From Acorus gramineus (taxonomy: Eukaryota > Streptophyta > Magnoliopsida > Acorales > Acoraceae), in the NCBI GenBank assembly GCA_030737835.1, contig CM060849.1:6324001-6388000 (forward strand): a stretch of DNA of 64,000 nucleotides, given 5' to 3'. This document shows positions 60,089 to 64,000 of this stretch, in pieces. Numbering within the stretch: the first letter of the stretch is position 1; the number at the start of each line of letters is the position of its first letter. Under the pieces are notes generated by a model. It saw only the letters and a list, made by a program, of their open reading frames with translations. It searched no databases and was not told where the DNA came from. The position numbers and the translations under genes were made by a program.

Positions 60089-61111
60089 CTGCTGGAAGAG
60101 AGGGAGCCGCTGACTGCTCGAAGCGGGCCCTCTTCTTCTTCCGCTGCCCTCTGTCCTGACCTCTGGGTGGCCTCTGGTCTGTCGGCGGGATCGGAGCCTG
60201 CACCTGGATCCCGAGGTCTCTCTCGACTGTCTTCGCCCGCGAGACTAAGTCGGAGAACCTCGTGAATCCCAGGGCGGTGACGTGCACTCGGATGGCATTG
60301 CTCAGACCGAGCTCAAACCGACGGCACCTCGACACCTCATCCATCACCAGAGCTGGAGCGAAACGGGACAGCCTCGTGAACTGCGTGGAGTAGTCAGCGA
60401 CGGACATGGTGCCCTGAGTCAGCTGCTCAAACTCCCGCTCCACTAGCTGTCGCGTCGAGAAGGGGAAATACTCCTCCAAGAAATATCCCCTGAATCCCGC
60501 CCAGGTGAGCTGCTCCAGCCCCTCTGGGATATCCACTGATCTAGTAGCCCACCACTCGGCGGCGCTACCCTTCAGCATAAACGCAGCCAGGGAGACCCTC
60601 TGGCGGTCTGTGCAAAGCATCGTCGAGAAGATGGTATCCACCTCCATCAACCATCTCTCGGAGCAAGGGGGTCCTCTGTCTGACCCTGAACTCGGGAGGA
60701 TGGAGCTTCAGAAAGGCTGAGAGTCCACTCTGCTGGACCCTCGCTGCAGCCTCTAGCCCTGCCTCCCTCTCCTGAGGATCCTGACCGCCGCCGGCTACCT
60801 CGGGGACTGGGGGTGTATCGGGCACTACGGGTGGATCCGCCACCAGGGGAACCTGCGGAACTGCCTCGCGGGCCGCTCGCAGCTCCCGAATCTCCCGTGC
60901 CTGATCTGCTAGCACTCCTGCTCCAACGCCCTGGTCTGGTCTCCACCAAATCAGCTATACGCGCAAACGCGCGCTCCCAGGCAGGAGGCTCCTGCGCTGG
61001 TCCTGACCTCTCGGCTGAGGACTCACCAATAGCATCCTCGACTCTGGCAGGTCCGGAGACCTCCAAGGGTCGAGAGGGACCACGTCCGCGTCGTCCTCTG
61101 CGAGGAGGCAT
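59979..61111 (-). pseudogene. chromovirus gag, frameshifted
   Basis: The start codon at 61111 (MPPRRGRRGRG) lies about 100 nt inside the primer site. The first frame runs to 60647, but the Gag core appears in a second frame (SGLSAFLKLHPPEFRV, near 60740-60700) and then a third (60650 onward: MLKGSAAEWWATRS, YFPFSTRQLVEREFEQLTQG). This is the retrotransposon Gag domain that forms the particle. A further frame change near 60050 leads to the zinc knuckle, counted in the pol entry. At least three indels make it non-functional. Confidence 0.85.
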
Positions 61112-61210
61112 ATCAGCAACCTAAGAAAACCAGACACTAGGATCAGAATACGCATATAGAAATCCTAGGACTCATCTCTATGAAAAAGACATTTGGCTCT
61201 GACAGGACCA

Positions 61211-61223
61211 GGCTCTGATACCA
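61211..61223 (-). other. primer-binding site (initiator Met tRNA type)
   Basis: The minus strand reads TGGTATCAGAGCC five bases inside the LTR end. TGGTATCAGAGC is the standard primer site complementary to initiator methionine tRNA in plant retroelements. Confidence 0.9.
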
Positions 61224-61228
61224 ACTTT

Positions 61229-64000
61229 TGTCACGCCCCAGGGCGGCCGTCCCCGGGACGCGGCAAGTGTATATATGATATCAGTGACAGGAAATCAATA
61301 ATAAACCACAACAATTACTAAAATGATATCACAGGCAAAAGCAGGGCTGACACAATATATACACCAAATGCGGAAGCTAAAAAGACTGAGTCTGTAGTCA
61401 AAACATACTACAGACTCGATACACAATCGTAAGTCCTGTGAGAGCCAACATGTCATAAACATACACAACAAAATCCAAATATAATCCAACTAAGTGCCCA
61501 AGCACAGAACATATACGTACAACAGAAGAAGGGTGCTGATGGCCTCAAAACTCGTGGGACGCGGCGCTGCCCTCTGCCGGTGCAGTCGCTCGGGAAGCTC
61601 CTCCCTCAGAGATCACTGAAAAGACAATATGCGAGGGGTGAGCCACACGCTCAGTGAATAGCACAACCCATGCATACAGTTCATATTAACCACATTTAAG
61701 CAAATCATAAGCCACAAGTGGCATAATATCACAATCCGGGGGTTCGTTCATCGCCGAACTCCATACCCTTACCCTCACCCTCACCCTCCACGACCTAGGA
61801 TATTGGGACTTAGCGGGTTTATAATCATCCTTACGCAAACCTGTGGGTCGTCGCATCGCCGGCCCACCATACCCTCACCCTCACCTTTCAACAGGTGACT
61901 TAGGCTCTTGGGACTGACTAGGCTGTTGGTCACCCTTGGTCCACCGATAGTCTCTCCTCACTCCGCGGTTGTTTGGCCACTCCCATGTTCAGCACAGTCC
62001 TTCATCAAACCAGGAGGCGCCTACTAGTGGGAGCCCCTGCACGGGACAACCTGTCTAACGCCGAGGTAGTCTCTAACGGATCCAACGCAGGGCAACAGGA
62101 CAGCCTATCCATCGCATATGATCCACTCGGATCCGCTGACAGCATCTCTCCACAATCCTAATGTCTTGAATTCCTCAGAATTCCACCAGCGCGCATAACC
62201 AGGATGCGGGGATTTAATAAGGCATAAGAGGGGGAAAAGAGACCCTGAGAGGGTAACCCGAGGTCCCGATGTAGGACATCCGACAACCAAACGAGGAACA
62301 CGGAGTACCCTAACCCGGGTCTCAGTGTTAACCTCGCAAGGCCCCCTTATATTCCCTAAACATGCTATCTATTATAACAGTTTGCATTTAATTAAATAAA
62401 ACAAACTAATAGGACACATGTACAGGTCGGGCTGTCCTAGCATGATAACAGGGAGGCAGGATGCATGGCTCATGCACAATCCTAAGGGTGCAAGTCCCTA
62501 ACATACAATCTAGGGCGGCATGCAAATCTACACACACACATCATGCTTACATGGATTATAATTACAACAGTTAATATAACCATACGCCCCAGGGGAGGGC
62601 GGTACACGCCCAAGGCATGTAACGACTCCCGAACTGGGTAGGGTCGTCCCACTCACCGGAAATCGGGTCGACGCGCGACCGTCCGTCGAGATCTGCAAGA
62701 CAAGTTATTAACTGGTTAGAATAAATCCACCGTTATCCCAAAAATATACAACACACGCAATTAAATACACAACATCCCCAAACAACATTCAACACCCCTT
62801 CCGTCAACCACCCGCGGCCTCGGCAAGCACCCGCGGCCTCGGCAAGCGCCCGCACGGCCTCGGCAACCACCCGGGTGCACCCCGCGCTTCGGCCCGCGCG
62901 GCCCGCGCTCCGCCGGCCTCTGCCCGGCGCTTGGAGACGCCGCCGCACCACCTCCGGGTTCCGCGCGCACACCGTGCCCAGCCGCAGCAGCCCGCGCGCG
63001 CGCGCCGAGCACCTCGCGCCGCCCCGCACACCTCGCGCGCACTGCCCTGCTCGACCAGCCCCTCCGTGCACACCTCGCCTGTCCGACCAGCACCCCGCGC
63101 ACATCCTGCCGGCCCCGCCGCGCCTCGGCCACCACCCCGCGCACCAAGCACTTCGGCCAGCACCTCCTCGCGCACGGCACAGCACCGCGGCCACCACCTC
63201 GTCGCGCCCAGACCAGCGCGACCAGCACCTCGTGCCCGAGCTACCCGAGGCCACCAGCCCACCAGTCAGCACTGCCAGCTCCCCTCCAGCACACTAGCAC
63301 GACCCCGACTGCCAGCCCCCGACCCGCGCACGCCCTGCGCGCATGCCGCGCGTACGCACGCCCGCGCGCGCACGTGCGCCTGCCCGCGCGCACCCGACCT
63401 GCGCGCGGCCTGGGCTGCTGTCGCCGCTGCCTGCTGCCTGGGACAGACCCCCCACTTGGTCCGAGCACCACCACCACCAACCCTCGGCCACCCTTAGCCT
63501 CCGACCTCCCCCAACCACCCCGGCAGCCCCTTAACCACCCTCCACACACCCACAACCTCCCCTAACATACATCTAAACAAGAGAAGCAAGGGTAGGGAAG
63601 CTTACCCGAAGCAAGGAGAGGAGAAGAAGAGGGTCCGGGAGCTCCTTTCGCGCCGAAACTCCTCCCAAACGGTCTCTACCCGTTAGATCTCTTCCCACCT
63701 CCGAAATGGGTCCGGGCTGAGGAGAAGAGAGGGTGGAAGGGAGGGCAAAACTCGCCGAAAATCGGATTTGAGAGTACCCGTGTGTAGATCGGGACCCGAT
63801 CTACACTTCCCGTGCTTTGGGTTTTTGGTTTTGAGGGGTGGAAGGGCTTCAAATGGAAGCTTTTGAGAGAGGGGGAGAGAGAGAAAGTTGGTCGTAGGGA
63901 TGATGAATAGTGTAGGGTGAAATTAGATTTCTTTTATATATAGGGCGCAACTTAAAAACCCGGATACGCCCCGGAACTACGAAATTTTTGCAAACGATGC
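61229..64000 (-). mobile_element. 5' LTR of the chromovirus, cut by the window edge
   Basis: In plus orientation it begins TGTCACGCCCCAGGG and follows the left LTR base for base with scattered changes. One is a 7-bp loss near 61790 (CGGGCGA, present at about 53859); another is a small insertion near 63920. By alignment with the left LTR about 210 bp lie beyond 64000. It includes its own GC-rich block (about 62810-63500) and TATA (about 63935-63945), which would drive transcription of the element. Confidence 0.9.

Larger units (their letters stand above)
53296..64000 (-). mobile_element. long-LTR Ty3/gypsy chromovirus (Tekay/Del type), nearly complete
   Basis: Two LTRs flank a minus-strand internal region of about 4.95 kb. 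In transcription order it holds the Met-type primer site, gag, protease, reverse transcriptase, RNase H, integrase, chromodomain and polypurine tract. LTR length near 3 kb plus a C-terminal chromodomain points to the Tekay/Del lineage. The left LTR is complete; the right one is cut by the window edge, with about 210 bp missing. The left flank is TAGAA; the right duplication is outside. It inserted into a copia element. Two other copies of the LTR (13865-16637 and 35209-38599) are solo. The open frames are broken by several frameshifts, so this copy cannot be autonomous, yet its two LTRs differ only at scattered positions. Confidence 0.9.

Noticed and set aside
59710..60159. Plus-strand Ala-rich open frame
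   Set aside because: Antisense of the Gln-codon-rich linker of the chromovirus polyprotein.

Overview
The window is nuclear DNA from a flowering plant. The evidence is spliced genes with plant-type introns, a plant glutathionyl-hydroquinone reductase gene, a plant SERF gene, a PPR fragment, and chromovirus, Tat-type, copia, LINE and Helitron elements. Nothing in it fixes the species. Only two genes look intact: a three-exon SERF-like gene (7776-8748, minus) and a five-coding-exon glutathionyl-hydroquinone reductase gene (43445-45357, plus). Most of the rest is nested, decayed transposons in AT-rich DNA.

Layout. 1-2164: 5' end of a Tat-type Ty3/gypsy element on the minus strand (broken gag, primer site, 702-bp LTR). 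3290-3697: a PPR gene relic. 7776-8748: the SERF gene, whose first intron has the marks of a minor-spliceosome AT-AC intron. 10.4-12.5 kb: MITE-like inverted repeats. 12915-30709: a 17.8-kb Helitron on the minus strand with both termini recognisable. It carries a broken Rep-helicase gene, a broken multi-exon RPA-like gene, an exon captured from a proteasome alpha-6 gene on the opposite strand, two long direct repeats around that exon, and a later solo LTR with a perfect target-site duplication. 30.8-39.1 kb: a decayed LINE, split inside its zf-RVT region by a 3.4-kb solo LTR with a perfect 5-bp duplication; another LTR-like segment lies at 32020-33076. 39.2-41.4 kb: a foldback element with arms over 200 bp and a nested Tat-type solo LTR.

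42.4-45.4 kb holds the reductase gene with a 5'UTR intron. 47.0-50.8 kb holds an LTR-like segment, an RNase H relic, a cluster of TCGCTA motifs and a perfect 28-bp palindrome. 52.9-64.0 kb is a nest: a Ty1/copia element with a 126-bp LTR was interrupted by a long-LTR chromovirus of Tekay/Del type (LTR 2979 bp, decayed gag-pol with a C-terminal chromodomain, second LTR cut by the window edge).

The same long-LTR family occurs three times: solo at 13865-16637, solo at 35209-38599, and the element at 53296-64000. Two copies carry a very GC-rich block that the first lacks. The nesting gives relative ages: Helitron, LINE, copia and foldback element are each older than the LTR inside them. The most noteworthy signals are the AT-AC intron that supplies the SERF start codon, and the Helitron with its captured proteasome exon.
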